The notes under the pieces were generated by a model, which saw only the letters and a program-made list of their open reading frames with translations, was not told the DNA's origin and did no database searches. Of a stretch of DNA of 64,000 nt, positions 1 through 7,566 are shown in pieces. The position numbers and the translations under genes were made by a program. Position 1 is the stretch's first letter; every line of letters begins with the position of its first letter. This DNA comes from Verrucomicrobiaceae bacterium (lineage in GTDB: Bacteria > Verrucomicrobiota > Verrucomicrobiia > Verrucomicrobiales > Verrucomicrobiaceae), in NCBI GenBank assembly GCA_016713035.1, contig JADJPW010000007.1:124001-188000 (forward strand), written 5' to 3'.

Positions 1-339
1 TACCTCGTGCAGCGCGGCTCGCATGATCGTCATTCACTCCTGTATCCTCGGGCGAAGATGGTGGAGAACAAAGACGCGATGGGACTGCATCCCCTGGAGC
101 TCAATCACCAGGACAGCTTCGTCAATGCCTGCATGGGCGAAGGCACAACCGAATCGCCCTTCAGCATCTCAGGATCTCTCACGCAGGTGCTGAATCTCGG
201 CACCATCGCCGAGTATTTGAATGTGGATCTCCAGTTCGATCCGCAGACCAAGCGCTTCATCGGCAACGACGAAGCCAATGCTCGCCTCGCCGGCCCCGCA
301 CCGCGTGCGGAGTGGGCGGATTGCTACAAGCTGGCGTAG
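1..339 (+). CDS. Gfo/Idh/MocA family oxidoreductase, C-terminal part (truncated by window edge)
   Basis: The frame is open from the first base, so the gene starts outside the window. About 112 residues remain. They match the C-terminal end of the secreted Gfo/Idh/MocA oxidoreductases of Planctomycetes and Verrucomicrobia: a segment 'HQDSFVNACMGEGTTESPF', then 'GSLTQVLNLGTIA', then a closing 'FDPQTKRFIGNDEANARL' with a final aromatic-Lys-Leu. The NAD(P)-binding Rossmann half lies upstream and is not visible. Family members are NAD(P)-dependent sugar or polyol dehydrogenases; the substrate cannot be read here. The downstream sialidase fits a carbohydrate-use neighbourhood, but the gap between them contains a palindromic repeat, so co-transcription is uncertain. 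Confidence 0.8.
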   Translation, partial: YLVQRGSHDRHSLLYPRAKMVENKDAMGLHPLELNHQDSFVNACMGEGTTESPFSISGSLTQVLNLGTIAEYLNVDLQFDPQTKRFIGNDEANARLAGPAPRAEWADCYKLA

Positions 340-353
340 TTTACCGATGTCTT

Positions 354-426
354 AGCCGCCAAGGAACACAAGGAGCGCAAGGCTGGATCAACAACATTTT
401 TGCAACCTCTGCGCTCTTTGGCGGCC
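354..426. repeat. Imperfect inverted repeat, AGCCGCCAAGGA...TTTGGCGGCC type
   Basis: The left arm at 354-382 begins AGCCGCCAAGGAACACAAGG and ends GCGCAAGG. The right arm at 406-426 is CCTCTGCGCTCTTTGGCGGC plus one C. The arms are imperfect reverse complements and can form a long stem. It fills the gap between the oxidoreductase stop and the sialidase start, so it may act as a terminator or be a dispersed palindrome. Confidence 0.6.
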
Positions 427-444
427 AACCTATTGTCACACATC

Positions 445-1596
445 ATGAATCACCTCAGTCTGCTCATCGCGTCCGCATCGTTCGCGTCTCTGTCAGCTCT
501 CGCTCAAGATGGAGCCAAGCTCGATGCGGGCGATCCGAAAGTCATCGCATCCGTGGTTCCGACATGGAAGCCTGCTTCGGCTGAGAACCTCATCGTCTAT
601 AAGGAACCCGGTCGCTACGGCGGTTGGCCGGCGAATCAGGGGCTGTGGCAGTGGGGCGATGAGCTGGTCGTTGGTTTCACGGCCACCTATTACAAGGAGA
701 CAACGACCGATCATCGCATTGACCGCACGAAGCCGAGCCATCGCGTCCAGGCTCGTAGTCTCGATGGTGGGAAGACATGGAAGGTCGAGGCGGATCAACC
801 TTACTCAGATCGGAAGAACGAGCCCGAGGCCGTGGCGCTGAAGAAGCCGCTCGACTTCACCTCGGCTGATTTTGCGATGATGTTTCGCTTCAAAGGCCTG
901 CATGTCGGCCCGTCGTGGTTCTATACGACACAGGACCGCTGCAAGACCTGGCAAGGGCCGTTCAAGTTCGATGTTGAAGGTGTGGACGGCATCTCCACTC
1001 GCACCGATTTGATACCGCTCGGGCCGCGTGAGTGCCTCATGTTCGGTAGCTGCGGCAAGAAGTCGGACAACAAAGAAGGCCGCGTCTTTTGTGCTCGCAC
1101 GACGGATGGAGGGCTGACATGGCAGCTCCAGGGCTACATCGGCGACGAGCCACCGAAGGGTGGTTTCGCCATCATGCCCAGCAGCGTGCGGACGAAGAGC
1201 GGTGCCTTGCTCACGACGCTGCGACGCGGCAAACCAGAATACAACATCGAGCTATGGCGCAGTGATGACCTCGGGAAGACGTGGTCCAAGGTCAGCGATG
1301 TAACTGGTAACATCGGCGGCAATCCACCCGCCACCGTTTTGCTCCCCGATGGCCGCCTCTGTGTGACCTACGGCCATCGCAGAAAGCCCACCGGCATCCG
1401 CGCACGCCTCAGCAGCGATGAGGGCAAGACGTGGACTCCCGAGATCGTCCTCCGCGACGACGGCTTCGATGGCGATCTGGGTTACCCGCGCACGCTTGTT
1501 CGGCCAGATGGTCGAGTGCTCACGGTTTACTACTTCAATGGCCCTCAAGGCTCCGACCGCGCAGTCGAAGCCACACTTTGGACCGCACCAAAATAG
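445..1596 (+). CDS. Secreted sialidase-family (exo-alpha-sialidase/BNR repeat) protein
   Basis: The start at 445 is preferred over the upstream 400 because it begins directly with a signal peptide (MNHLSLLIASASFASLSALA, cleaved after A-Q). The 383-residue protein has four Asp-box motifs (S/T-x-D-x-G-x-T-W) at about residues 105, 219, 273 and 327 (SLDGGKTW, TTDGGLTW, SDDLGKTW, SSDEGKTW), the mark of a six-bladed sialidase propeller. Members hydrolyse terminal sialic acids or related glycans in the periplasm or outside the cell; many PVC members have no tested activity. The catalytic Arg triad cannot be assigned by eye, so enzymatic function is inferred. It is followed by a hairpin and a secreted esterase in the same direction. 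Confidence 0.85.
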   Translation: MNHLSLLIASASFASLSALAQDGAKLDAGDPKVIASVVPTWKPASAENLIVYKEPGRYGGWPANQGLWQWGDELVVGFTATYYKETTTDHRIDRTKPSHRVQARSLDGGKTWKVEADQPYSDRKNEPEAVALKKPLDFTSADFAMMFRFKGLHVGPSWFYTTQDRCKTWQGPFKFDVEGVDGISTRTDLIPLGPRECLMFGSCGKKSDNKEGRVFCARTTDGGLTWQLQGYIGDEPPKGGFAIMPSSVRTKSGALLTTLRRGKPEYNIELWRSDDLGKTWSKVSDVTGNIGGNPPATVLLPDGRLCVTYGHRRKPTGIRARLSSDEGKTWTPEIVLRDDGFDGDLGYPRTLVRPDGRVLTVYYFNGPQGSDRAVEATLWTAPK

Positions 1597-1617
1597 CTAC
1601 GATTGGCAATCGAAGTC
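1594..1617 (+). repeat. Stop-codon-linked hairpin, family copy 1
   Basis: It begins at the TAG stop of the sialidase and reads TAGCTACGATTGGCAATCGA followed by AGTC; the stem is CGATT/AATCG around a GGC loop (1600-1612). Close relatives follow the stops at 23452, 57411 and, more loosely, 60194. It may act as a transcription terminator or RNA-stabilising hairpin. Confidence 0.6.
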
Positions 1618-1682
1618 GAACTGCCTACGATCCACGACCCGCCACGCATCACCTCCAATCACGAACGCAATCACCTGCTCAC

Positions 1683-2645
1683 ATGAAAACGCTCATCCTT
1701 CTCGTCACCCTTTTGACGGTCACCGTCTTTGCTGAGCCGCCGCGCCCTGGCCAACTACCCGCAGGCATCAAACTAGAACGCGACATCGCCTACATCGAAA
1801 ATGGCGACGAAGCGCAGAAGCTCGACATCTACCTGCCCGAGAAGCCCTCCGACAAGCCGCTGCCACTGATCGTCCACATCCACGGCGGCGGCTGGCGTGC
1901 GGGGAACAAATTCCCCTGCCCTGTGAGTGCGATGGTGCTCAAGGGCTATGCTGTGGCGAGTGTGGAGTATCGCTTCAGCCAAAAAGCCGTCTTCCCCGCA
2001 CAGATCCAGGATTGCCAAGCCGCCATCCGATGGCTGCGTGCGCATGCGAAGGACTACAACTTCGACACCGAGCATCTCGGAGCCGTCGGCGGCTCCGCGG
2101 GCGGTCATCTCTCCGCGCTCGTCGGCACCTCCGGCGGCAAAAAGGCCTTTCCGACCATCGGCGGCTATTTTGATCAATCCGACCGCGTGCAAGCCGTCAT
2201 CGACATCTATGGCCCCGCCGACTTCAGCACCGTCGTGCAACAAGCCGCTGAGGACAAAAACGTGAAGAACATCTTTGCCTTCAACACACCCAGTGATCCC
2301 TACTCCGGCCTCATCGGTGCCCAGCTAGACGACAAAGCGAAAGCCGATGCCGTGAGCCCCGTGCACTACGTCAGCAAAGACAATCCGCCCTTCCTCATCC
2401 TCCACGGCACGCACGACACGCTCGTGCCGTATGCGCAGAGCGTACAGCTTGAGGCAGCTCTCAAAGCCCAAAACATCCCTGTTTGGCTCCAAACCCTGCC
2501 CGGTGCCGGCCACGGTGGTCCCGCCTTCGGCAAACCTGCCGTCATCCAGCTCATGCAGGCCTTCTTCGACAAGCATCTCAAAAGCACCGACGTGGAAATC
2601 AAGCTCGTGCCCGAGTCAGAACTCGCCCTCCCCGCGTCGAAGTAA
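1683..2645 (+). CDS. Secreted alpha/beta hydrolase (carboxylesterase, BD-FAE/Aes-like)
   Basis: The start at 1683 gives a 320-residue protein with a signal peptide (MKTLILLVTLLTVTVFA). The longer open frame from 1431 lies inside the sialidase gene and is not used. Hormone-sensitive-lipase-type features are clear: oxyanion motif HIHGGGW at about residues 66-71, nucleophile elbow GGSAGG with Ser at about 138, acid-loop HGTHDTLVPY near 245, and catalytic His in GAGHGG near 278. Relatives deacetylate xylan or cleave small carboxyl esters in the periplasm. It lies between a sialidase and another esterase in one direction, which suggests a polysaccharide-degrading cluster; the true substrate is unknown. 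Confidence 0.85.
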   Translation: MKTLILLVTLLTVTVFAEPPRPGQLPAGIKLERDIAYIENGDEAQKLDIYLPEKPSDKPLPLIVHIHGGGWRAGNKFPCPVSAMVLKGYAVASVEYRFSQKAVFPAQIQDCQAAIRWLRAHAKDYNFDTEHLGAVGGSAGGHLSALVGTSGGKKAFPTIGGYFDQSDRVQAVIDIYGPADFSTVVQQAAEDKNVKNIFAFNTPSDPYSGLIGAQLDDKAKADAVSPVHYVSKDNPPFLILHGTHDTLVPYAQSVQLEAALKAQNIPVWLQTLPGAGHGGPAFGKPAVIQLMQAFFDKHLKSTDVEIKLVPESELALPASK

Positions 2646-2663
2646 TCTCCAGCAGCCCCTCTC

Positions 2664-4355
2664 ATGCGCTTCTTCTCCCTTCTTGCGATCTCTGCGTTCT
2701 TTTGCGGCCATTCGTCCTTCGCGCAGGACATCAAACCCGGCCGCATCGAGACCTTCCAGTTCACGCAGAGCAAGATCTTCCCCGGCACCGTGCGTGAGAT
2801 CACCGTCTTCATCCCGGCGCAATACGACGCCAGCAAGCCGGCCTGCGTTTATGTGAAGACCGATGGCTACAACCCACGTGAGAAGGCGAACCTCGAGCTC
2901 GCCATCGCCACGAAGGAGATGCCGGTGACGGTCGGCGTCTTCGTGCGGCCCGGCGAGGTGCCAGCACCGATGAAAGGCACCGCGCCTCGTCGCAATCGCG
3001 ACTTTGAATACGACGGCATCAGCGAAAACAACGTCCGCTTCTTTGACGAGGAAGTGCTGCCTTTCGTCGCGAAGCAGTATCAGCTCAATCTCAGCACCAG
3101 CGGCAATGATCGCTGCATCGTCGGCGGAAGCAGTGGCGGCATCGCAGCCTTCACCGCCGCTTGGCACCACCCGGAGGCCTTCAGCCGCGTTTATGCCGCC
3201 AGCGGCAGTTGGGTGGCGTTTCGCGGCGGACATGAGTTTCCCACGATGGTGCGAAAATTCGAGGCACGGCCCATACGCTCGTATCTCACCACCGCCACGC
3301 ACGACATGGAAAACGCGGCAGGCGACTGGTTCCTCGTCGATCAGGAGATGGACAAAGCACTCAAGTTTTCCGGCTACGACTACCAGTTCCGCACCATCGA
3401 CGGCAAGCACGTCGCCGGTTACGCGGAGCACTGGATGGAGGCGATGGCCTTCATTTGGAAAAACTGGCCCGAGAAGGTCAAAGCAGGCCCCAGTGCCCCG
3501 CGAGCCCAAGAAATCCTCCTCCCCGGCGAAGACTGGAAACTCGTCGCCGAGGGCTTCAAAAGCACTCGCGGAGCCTCCACCGCCGCGAATGGCGAAGTTT
3601 TCTTCGCCGACACATCCGCCGACAAAATCCATCGCATCGGCCTCAACGATGAAGTCAGCGTTTTCGCCGAAAAAACCGGCAATGCGCATTGCGTCAGCGT
3701 TGGAGCCGATGGATCGCTTTACACCATCTCCGAGAAATCCGGCCAACTCCTGCGCTACGACACCTCGGGCAAGTCCAGCGTCGTTTTGGACGGCATCCTC
3801 GGCCACAGCATCCTCGCGCATCCGAATGGCAGCCTCTACGTCACCGACAACGACGCGAAGAAGCCCAACAACGGCGGCAGCGTGTGGCTCATCAAGGACG
3901 GCAAAAAGAAGCAAGTCGATGCCGGCATCAAATTCGCCACCGGCCTCGCTTTCCGTCCCGACCAATGGCTCCTCAGCGTCGCCGAAGGCCACTCAAAATG
4001 GGCCTACAGCTATCAAATTGCCGACGACGGCTCGCTCATCAACAAAGAGCGCTTCTTCCACCTTCACGTCCAAGATTGGGATGACGACGCCGGCCCCGAA
4101 TGCCTCTGCTACTCGCAGGAAGGCCGTCAATTCATCGCAACCAAGAGCGGCATCCAAATCAGCGCCGACGACGGCCCCACACAGGTCATCCTCACCGTCC
4201 CTGATCGCGGCCGCGTCACCGCCGTCGCCATCGGCGGCAAGGACAAAGACACGCTCTACGCCTTCTGCGGAAACAAGATTTGGAAACGCAAGATCCAACA
4301 GCATGCGCTCGGTGCATGGAGCCCGTGGACGAAGGTGGTGCCGAACAAGCTGTAG
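2664..4355 (+). CDS. Secreted esterase (enterochelin-esterase-like) fused to SMP-30/gluconolactonase-like propeller
   Basis: The 563-residue protein starts 18 bases after the upstream esterase stop, so the two are probably co-transcribed. Residues 1-21 are a signal peptide (MRFFSLLAISAFFCGHSSFA). Residues about 25-275 form an Esterase-D-type alpha/beta hydrolase with nucleophile elbow GGSSGG near residue 155 and a late His region (DGKHVAGYAEHW). Residues about 290-555 look like a six-bladed SMP-30/gluconolactonase propeller with repeated 'NGEVFFAD', 'DGSLYTIS' and 'NGSLYVTDND' strands. Such fusions occur in PVC bacteria; the combined reaction is not known. An ester or lactone of a sugar acid is a plausible substrate. 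Confidence 0.8.
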   Translation: MRFFSLLAISAFFCGHSSFAQDIKPGRIETFQFTQSKIFPGTVREITVFIPAQYDASKPACVYVKTDGYNPREKANLELAIATKEMPVTVGVFVRPGEVPAPMKGTAPRRNRDFEYDGISENNVRFFDEEVLPFVAKQYQLNLSTSGNDRCIVGGSSGGIAAFTAAWHHPEAFSRVYAASGSWVAFRGGHEFPTMVRKFEARPIRSYLTTATHDMENAAGDWFLVDQEMDKALKFSGYDYQFRTIDGKHVAGYAEHWMEAMAFIWKNWPEKVKAGPSAPRAQEILLPGEDWKLVAEGFKSTRGASTAANGEVFFADTSADKIHRIGLNDEVSVFAEKTGNAHCVSVGADGSLYTISEKSGQLLRYDTSGKSSVVLDGILGHSILAHPNGSLYVTDNDAKKPNNGGSVWLIKDGKKKQVDAGIKFATGLAFRPDQWLLSVAEGHSKWAYSYQIADDGSLINKERFFHLHVQDWDDDAGPECLCYSQEGRQFIATKSGIQISADDGPTQVILTVPDRGRVTAVAIGGKDKDTLYAFCGNKIWKRKIQQHALGAWSPWTKVVPNKL

Positions 4356-4391
4356 GTTCGACCGCCTAAACCACCTGCTTGCGGAGCCGGA

Positions 4392-4676
4392 ATGAAAAAG
4401 TATGCTGGCCCCATGACACTCGTTCTCGAACTCCCGGATGCTTGGAAGCGTTTGCTTGGCCTCGACACAGCCGATGCGCCCGAACGCGCCCGTGAGATGC
4501 TGATCACGGAAAGCTACCGCGAAGGCAGGCTCTCTCGTGGCCAGGCCGCTGAGATGCTCGGACTGGGTTTTCACGAGGCCGAGGCCTTCTTCAAGCGACA
4601 CGGTGCCGAGCAACAGCCGAGCTGGGAAGAACTGGAGGCCAGTGCTGAAAAACTCCGCGTGGCGCTCCAGTCATGA
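4392..4676 (+). CDS. UPF0175 family protein (putative antitoxin)
   Basis: The 94-residue protein has the UPF0175 pattern: an N-terminal strand (TLVLELPDAW), then helices with 'AREMLITESYREGRLSRGQA' and 'AEMLGLGFHEAEAFFKRHG'. This is a helix-turn-helix-like small protein normally encoded directly before a DUF3368 protein. The alternative ATG at 4413 (MTLVLELPDAW) fits the family length slightly better. Its stop overlaps the start of the next gene by ATGA, indicating translational coupling. By family knowledge it is the antitoxin of a PIN-like toxin-antitoxin pair; neutralisation of the partner is inferred. Confidence 0.8.
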   Translation: MKKYAGPMTLVLELPDAWKRLLGLDTADAPERAREMLITESYREGRLSRGQAAEMLGLGFHEAEAFFKRHGAEQQPSWEELEASAEKLRVALQS

Positions 4677-5164
4677 GCGCCCCAAGCGTCGTCGTGGCGG
4701 ATACCACACCGCTGAATTACCTCGTTCTCATCGACCAAGTTGAGGTTCTTCATCAGTTGTTTGGCGAGGTGATGATCCCAGAAGCGGTGCTCACGGAGCT
4801 TTACCATCCCAAAGCGCCCGCCGCTGTCACAGGTTGGCTGCAAAAGCTGCCTCACTGGCTCCACGTCGTGAAAGTCTCTCAGGTGGACGGCACCATTCAG
4901 CTCGGCCACGGCGAAACCGAGGCCATCAGCCTCGCCATCGAAAAAGCTGTCTCCATTGTACTCATGGACGAGCGCCGAGGCCGCGCTGCAGCGGAGGCCC
5001 GCGGCTTGCTCCCCATCGGCACCTTGAATATCCTCGACCTCGCGGACGAACGCGGCCTCCTCGATGGTGTCACCTCGCTCTACGACCTCAAGCAAACCAC
5101 CTTCCGCGCTGACGAAGAGCTGCTGGATCGCTTTGAAGCGCGGATGCTGGCTCGAAAAGCATGA
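4673..5164 (+). CDS. DUF3368 PIN-like nuclease (putative toxin)
   Basis: The 163-residue protein begins with strand-Asp 'VVVADTTPLNYLV' (first PIN acidic residue), then 'MIPEAVLTELYHP' (acidic Glu), 'GHGETEAISLAIE' and 'VSIVLMDERRGRAAAEARGL' (further conserved acidic positions), ending with the DUF3368 'GTLNILDLADERGLL' segment. These form a PIN-type metal site, so an RNase toxin is expected. It overlaps the UPF0175 gene by 4 nt, the normal antitoxin-toxin order. A chromosomal addiction or stress module is the likely role. The whole domain appears intact. Confidence 0.8.
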   Translation: MSAPSVVVADTTPLNYLVLIDQVEVLHQLFGEVMIPEAVLTELYHPKAPAAVTGWLQKLPHWLHVVKVSQVDGTIQLGHGETEAISLAIEKAVSIVLMDERRGRAAAEARGLLPIGTLNILDLADERGLLDGVTSLYDLKQTTFRADEELLDRFEARMLARKA

Positions 5165-5227
5165 TAGCCGGGCCATCGCTGTCGCCTCCGGGGTTGCCAA
5201 GATTTTGGAGCCCTGAAAGTCAGAGCC

Positions 5228-5503
5228 TCAGCAAAACTGCTTCTTCACCACACTCTGGATTTCTGGCGAGGCGGGAAGTTGGTTCTGGTAGAAGGTGTAG
5301 GAGTTGATGGCGGTGAGAAAACCGTCGTTTTTCGTCGCGGAGCCTACCCAGGCGTCAGACGGCAGTTTTCCGACGCTTCGTTTTACGAAGTCCGCGTGTG
5401 ATAAGCTCACATTTGGCGTGAAGTGGATCACCTTGCCGTTCTGCACGATGATGAGCACGTAGTAGCCATCTTGGATGTCATACTTTTCGGCGGGTCGCTT
5501 CAT
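5228..5503 (-). CDS. Small hypothetical protein
   Basis: No family is recognised. The ATG at 5503 gives 91 residues: hydrophobic strand 'GYYVLIIVQNGKVIHFTP', a helix 'SHADFVKRSVGKLPSDAWVG' and an aromatic tail ending in KKQFC. A longer form from 5617 would overlap the start of the divergent DUF1592 gene. The composition looks like a real alpha/beta protein rather than a shadow, and it occupies an otherwise empty gap. There is no signal peptide or membrane segment, so it should be cytoplasmic. Its function is unknown; it could also be a remnant of a larger gene. Confidence 0.45.
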   Translation of the reverse strand: MKRPAEKYDIQDGYYVLIIVQNGKVIHFTPNVSLSHADFVKRSVGKLPSDAWVGSATKNDGFLTAINSYTFYQNQLPASPEIQSVVKKQFC

Positions 5504-5586
5504 AAAAGAGGCTTCAAGCTGAAGGATCGCTGGATGAAGGTCAAGATACGAAGATAGGGATGCAAAGGCACGTTCAGTGGATGCCA

Positions 5587-7479
5587 ATGTCGCACGAACA
5601 TTTTCTCCCACTCTCAAAAACTCCTATCAGGCTAGCCGCAGCGATGTGCCTAACGGTCATGTGGACCTCTGCGCCGGGATTTGCTCAATCGGCTGCGGAC
5701 TCAGCTTTTGCCACGATGCAAGCCACGGCTCAAAAAGCCTTCAAGCAGCATGCCGAGAAGTTTGTGAAAGAATACTGTGTCGAATGCCATGGCAATCGAC
5801 GCTCCAAGGCTGGGCTTAATCTAGAGGTCGCGGTGCGAAAGCCGGGTGATTCGGCTTTTGCTCGCAAGTGGATGGAAGCCATCGCGAACGTGAATGCACA
5901 CGACATGCCGCCGGACGATGCCGACCAGCCCAGCGAAGACGAGCGGAAGCGCTTTCTCGATGCCGTCGCCCAGGTCAAATACCTCGCTGCTCGTGATCCT
6001 GGCCCCTTTGTCATCCGCCGCCTCACGAAGGTGGAGTATGGCAATACGCTGCACGACTTCCTCGGCGTGGATGCATCCATCGCGAAGGAATTGCCCGATG
6101 ACGTGCCCGGCGAGGGCTATCCCAATTCGCTCTCGCCGATGCAGACTGAGCAGTATCTCGGCATCGCGAATGCCGCGCTGAAGAAAATGCCCGCTGAGGC
6201 TCAGAAGCGGCTGTTTGGGGGCGAGGAGGTTCACGTCAGAGAAGTTGCACGCAGCCTTGCCCGCACGGCTTACCGACGACCGCCCACCGAATCCGAACTC
6301 GATGTGCTGGTCAGCGTTTTTGCTCTCGCTCAAGCAAACAAACTTCAACGAATCGCCGCGCTGCGTTTCATGCTGAAGGCCGTTCTCGTCTCTCCGCAGT
6401 TCTTGTTCATCACGCCATCCAAAGACACGCCCAAAGGCGAAAAGATCGTGCCGCTGGATGACTACCAACTCGCCAGCCGCCTCTCGTATCTGCTGTGGGC
6501 CACCATGCCGGATGCGGAGCTGTCAAAGCTCGCCGACGAAGGCAAGCTGCACGAGCCCGATGTTCTCAAAGCACAGACGAAGCGTCTTTTGTCTGATAAA
6601 CGCTCACGAGCGCTCTTTGACGGCTTCGGAGCGCAGTGGCTCGGCACCGCCGAATTGAAGGACAAGACCTTCGACGAGGCCAAGTTCCCCGAAATGACCC
6701 CTGAACTGCGCTCCGCCATGTATGACGAGGCGCGGCTCTTCTTTGAAAGCATCGTGCGTGAGAACCGCAGCGTCGTCAGCTTCGTGAACAGCGACTACAC
6801 CTTCCTCAATGGCACGCTCGCAAAGATCTACGGCCTCGAAAAGAAGATCGCCGGCTCCGACATGCAAAAGGTGAAGCTCACCGATGCGAACCGCGGCGGC
6901 ATCCTGGCCATGCCCGGCGTGCTCGCCACCACGTCCTTCGCCACACGCACCAGCGCCGTGAAGCGCGGCGTGTGGGTGCTGGAGCAGGTGCTCGGCCAGC
7001 ATGTGCCGCCCGCGCCGCCGAACGTGCCCGCGCTGGAAAAGCAGGATCAGAAGAAAGTCGCCAACCTCACCCTGCGCCAACGCACCGAACTGCACCGCAC
7101 CAACGCTGTGTGCGCCAACTGCCACAAACTCCTCGACCCCATCGGCTTCGGTTTGGAAAACTTCGACGCCATCGGCCGCTGGCGCGACAAAGACGAGTCC
7201 GGCGGTGCCATTGATGCCGTCGGCGAACTCCCCGGCGGCAAACGCTTCTCTTCACCGAAGGAACTCAAAGCCCTCATCGCCGCCCGCGAGACCGATTTGA
7301 CCCGCAACCTCACCGAAAAACTCCTCGCCTACACTCTCTGCCGCCAGCTCGATGGCTACGACCACGTCATCGTGGACCAAATGCTCAAGACTATCGCGAA
7401 CGACGGCCACAAGATGCAGACGCTCATCACCGAGATCGTGACGAGCTATCCGTTTTTGAATCGACGCGTCGTGGAGTGA
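5587..7479 (+). CDS. DUF1592 domain-containing secreted c-type cytochrome (DUF1587/1595/1592/1588/1585)
   Basis: Start 5587 (MSHEHFLPLSKTPIRL...) gives about 630 residues with a signal segment ending near PGFAQ; 5560 is an alternative ATG. Domains in order: heme-binding CVECHG (CxxCH), DUF1587 ('IRRLTKVEYGNTLHDFLGVD'), DUF1595 ('ARTAYRRPPTESELDVLV'), DUF1592 ('ASRLSYLLWATMPD'), DUF1588 ('LAMPGVLATTSFATRTSAV' then a second CxxCH, CANCHKLLDPIGFGLE) and DUF1585 ('ITEIVTSYPFLNRR'). This architecture is restricted largely to PVC bacteria; the biochemical role is unproven, probably periplasmic electron transfer or polymer oxidation. Its customary partner DUF1552 begins only at 15096, so the pair is split by about 7.6 kb. 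Confidence 0.9.
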   Translation: MSHEHFLPLSKTPIRLAAAMCLTVMWTSAPGFAQSAADSAFATMQATAQKAFKQHAEKFVKEYCVECHGNRRSKAGLNLEVAVRKPGDSAFARKWMEAIANVNAHDMPPDDADQPSEDERKRFLDAVAQVKYLAARDPGPFVIRRLTKVEYGNTLHDFLGVDASIAKELPDDVPGEGYPNSLSPMQTEQYLGIANAALKKMPAEAQKRLFGGEEVHVREVARSLARTAYRRPPTESELDVLVSVFALAQANKLQRIAALRFMLKAVLVSPQFLFITPSKDTPKGEKIVPLDDYQLASRLSYLLWATMPDAELSKLADEGKLHEPDVLKAQTKRLLSDKRSRALFDGFGAQWLGTAELKDKTFDEAKFPEMTPELRSAMYDEARLFFESIVRENRSVVSFVNSDYTFLNGTLAKIYGLEKKIAGSDMQKVKLTDANRGGILAMPGVLATTSFATRTSAVKRGVWVLEQVLGQHVPPAPPNVPALEKQDQKKVANLTLRQRTELHRTNAVCANCHKLLDPIGFGLENFDAIGRWRDKDESGGAIDAVGELPGGKRFSSPKELKALIAARETDLTRNLTEKLLAYTLCRQLDGYDHVIVDQMLKTIANDGHKMQTLITEIVTSYPFLNRRVVE

Positions 7480-7480
7480 A

Positions 7481-7506
7481 AAAGTGGTTTCGGCTTCAGC
7501 CGAAGC
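7481..7506 (+). repeat. AAAGTGG-hairpin element, family copy 1
   Basis: It lies one base after the DUF1592 stop and reads AAAGTGGTTTCGGCTTCAGC followed by CGAAGC. The stem is TTCGGCT/AGCCGAA. Similar units occur inside the 36032-40996 gene at 39530 and 40532. Here it may act as a terminator. Confidence 0.6.
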
Positions 7507-7566
7507 TCATCAGCAGAACGTCCAGTTGCAAGGCATGAGCAGCCCGCCCAATTGTCCGGCGAAGCC

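Noticed and set aside
1431..1682. Upstream extension of the esterase at 1683
   Set aside because: It overlaps the sialidase coding region and its residues are Arg/Ser/Pro-rich; the signal peptide begins at 1683.
2616..3992. 458-residue open frame on the minus strand
   Set aside because: It is antisense to the esterase-propeller gene and has a composition rich in Ala, Gly, Val and Glu with no family motif; a GC-rich shadow.
3004..4395. 463-residue second plus-strand frame overlapping the esterase-propeller gene
   Set aside because: Ser/Pro/Thr/Arg-rich out-of-frame translation; the other frame has clear domains.
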